From an uncultured Porphyromonadaceae bacterium (GTDB taxonomy: Bacteria; Bacteroidota; Bacteroidia; Bacteroidales; Muribaculaceae): 7,840 bases of DNA. The DNA is taken from positions 1 through 7,840 of the forward strand of contig CAJMDR010000081.1 in the NCBI GenBank assembly GCA_905212215.1, given 5' to 3'. The position numbers and the translations under genes were made by a program. Of this stretch, positions 6,738-7,840 are shown piece after piece (the stretch's first letter is position 1; the number at the start of each line of letters is the position of its first letter). A model generated the notes under the pieces. It was not told where the DNA came from and ran no database searches. It saw nothing but the letters and a program-made list of their open reading frames with translations.

Positions 6738-7222
6738 ACAGCATGGAAAAGATAGCCAGTTTTCGCATTAACCATCTTGAGTTACTTCCCGGCGTATACG
6801 AAAGCCGCGTCGATGAATTCGGGCCAGGTCAATATGCCACCACCTTTGACATCCGTTTTACAGCACCTAATCGCCAACCGGCATTAAGTATAGGTGCTCT
6901 CCACGCTATGGAGCATATTGTGGCAACCTGGCTGCGCAATAATCCTGATTGGAAAGATCAGATAGTCTATTGGGGGCCTATGGGATGCTGTACCGGCAAC
7001 TACCTTATTGTCAAAGGACGCCCATCCGCAGCCTATATTCGCGACCTTATGGCTGAGGCAATGGAAGCACTCGTGGCATGGGAAGGTGAAGTCCCGGGAG
7101 CTACTCCGCGTGACTGTGGCAATTATCTGCTCATGTCCCTGCCGGAAGCAAAAATGGCAGCAAAAGCTTATCTGAAAATACTACGAGACCCGGATTGTCC
7201 ACTACTCTATCCGGTGGAATGA
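6734..7222 (+). CDS. luxS: S-ribosylhomocysteine lyase, AI-2 synthase
   Basis: LuxS converts S-ribosylhomocysteine to homocysteine and DPD, the precursor of autoinducer-2, and so recycles homocysteine in the activated methyl cycle. The 162-residue length is normal. Metal ligands are His57 and His61 in HAMEH, with the catalytic Glu60 between them, and Cys128 in RDCGNY. The catalytic Cys85 sits in GPMGCCTGNY (81-90); the next residue, variable among LuxS proteins (Arg in E. coli, Gln in Bacillus), is Cys86 here. FDIRFTAPN (38-46) is the conserved substrate-side strand. The start at 6734 overlaps the mtnN stop by four bases, which favours coupled translation. An alternative ATG at 6743 gives MEKIASF, closer to the usual family start, and cannot be excluded. 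Confidence 0.95.
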   Translation: MNSMEKIASFRINHLELLPGVYESRVDEFGPGQYATTFDIRFTAPNRQPALSIGALHAMEHIVATWLRNNPDWKDQIVYWGPMGCCTGNYLIVKGRPSAAYIRDLMAEAMEALVAWEGEVPGATPRDCGNYLLMSLPEAKMAAKAYLKILRDPDCPLLYPVE

Positions 7223-7338
7223 AGCATGGTCTTAAACTCCCCTTACTGTCGGCTGCTTTCAACGTGGTAAAAGCAAAGTCAGAGCAATAATCAGACTTCG
7301 TCAGGCGTTATATAAGCTAATCAACTCCTCTACAGTGT

Positions 7339-7840
7339 ATGGATTTTAAATTAACTTCAGAATATAAACCCACAGGGGATCAGCCTGAAGCCATCCGAGA
7401 GCTTGTGCAGGGTGTGAAAGCAGGCGAAGATGCTCAGACTTTGCTTGGCGTTACCGGTAGTGGCAAGACTTTTACCATGGCTAACGTCATCCAGCAGGTA
7501 AAACGTCCAACCCTCATTCTTTCTCACAATAAGACGTTGGCGGCGCAGCTTTACTCCGAGATGAAAAGTTTCTTCCCGGAGAACGCCGTGCAGTATTTTA
7601 TCAGCTATTACGACTACTATCAGCCCGAGGCATATATACCTTCTTCCGACAAGTATATTGAGAAGGACCTCATGGTCAACGACCAGATCGAGAAGATGCG
7701 TCTTGCCACAACAGCAGCTCTTTTGTCCGGGCGTCGTGATGTTATAGTTGTTTCGAGTGTTTCCTGCATTTTCGGTATGGGTAATCCTGAGGATTTTGCC
7801 CAAAGCGTGGTTAATGTCAAGGTTGGTCAACGGCTTGCGA
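7339..7840 (+). CDS. uvrB: UvrABC excinuclease subunit B, 3' end cut by window edge
   Basis: UvrB is the damage-verifying helicase-like subunit of bacterial nucleotide excision repair; it receives DNA from UvrA and recruits UvrC. The 167 visible codons cover the start of the protein (full UvrB is about 670 residues). They show the Q-motif-like GDQPEAI (13-19), Walker A GVTGSGKT (37-44) with Lys43, [13 protein letters not shown] (62-74), and the beta-hairpin region [17 protein letters not shown] (90-106) that inserts between DNA strands, followed by IEKD. No frameshift is seen. The 116 bases between luxS and this start contain no clear terminator and no consensus promoter, so some readthrough from luxS is possible. 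Confidence 0.95.
   Translation, partial: MDFKLTSEYKPTGDQPEAIRELVQGVKAGEDAQTLLGVTGSGKTFTMANVIQQVKRPTLILSHNKTLAAQLYSEMKSFFPENAVQYFISYYDYYQPEAYIPSSDKYIEKDLMVNDQIEKMRLATTAALLSGRRDVIVVSSVSCIFGMGNPEDFAQSVVNVKVGQRLA

Noticed and set aside
7268..7305. AAGTC/GACTT hairpin after luxS as a terminator
   Set aside because: Five base pairs, 13-base loop and no T-tract.

Overview
The window looks like a chromosomal segment of a Bacteroidota bacterium of the order Bacteroidales. A gut Muribaculaceae-like lineage would fit, but that is only an inference. The signs are Bacteroidetes-type promoters (TTTG, about 20 bases, TAnnTTTG), A-rich leaders without Shine-Dalgarno sites, a DcaP-like porin ending in Phe, and a tRNA gene without an encoded CCA.

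Left part (1-4415). Two minus-strand genes come first: a GadC-like amino-acid antiporter of the APC family, cut by the left edge, and upstream of it a soluble phosphatidylserine-decarboxylase-like pyruvoyl enzyme with the PSD-associated N-terminal domain. They are 95 bases apart, with a terminator-like hairpin between them. Divergent from them, across 271 bases rich in inverted repeats, lies an outer-membrane DcaP-like porin. Together they suggest a substrate-entry, decarboxylation and antiport module in which a pyruvoyl enzyme takes the place usually held by a PLP enzyme such as glutamate decarboxylase. The substrate is unknown. This is the most interesting part of the window.

Middle (4416-5365). 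About 600 bases hold no convincing gene, only an orphan promoter-like box. Next comes a minus-strand tRNA-Ser(CGA) with a consensus promoter upstream and a strong intrinsic terminator downstream.

Right part (5366-7840). A YciO-like member of the Sua5/YrdC/TsaC family (minus) is divergent from an mtnN-luxS operon (plus) whose genes overlap by ATGA. MtnN and LuxS act in sequence: S-adenosylhomocysteine becomes S-ribosylhomocysteine plus adenine, then homocysteine plus the AI-2 precursor DPD. The shared intergenic region carries a near-perfect inverted repeat that places two -7-like boxes symmetrically. The window ends in the first 167 codons of uvrB, the nucleotide excision repair helicase subunit.
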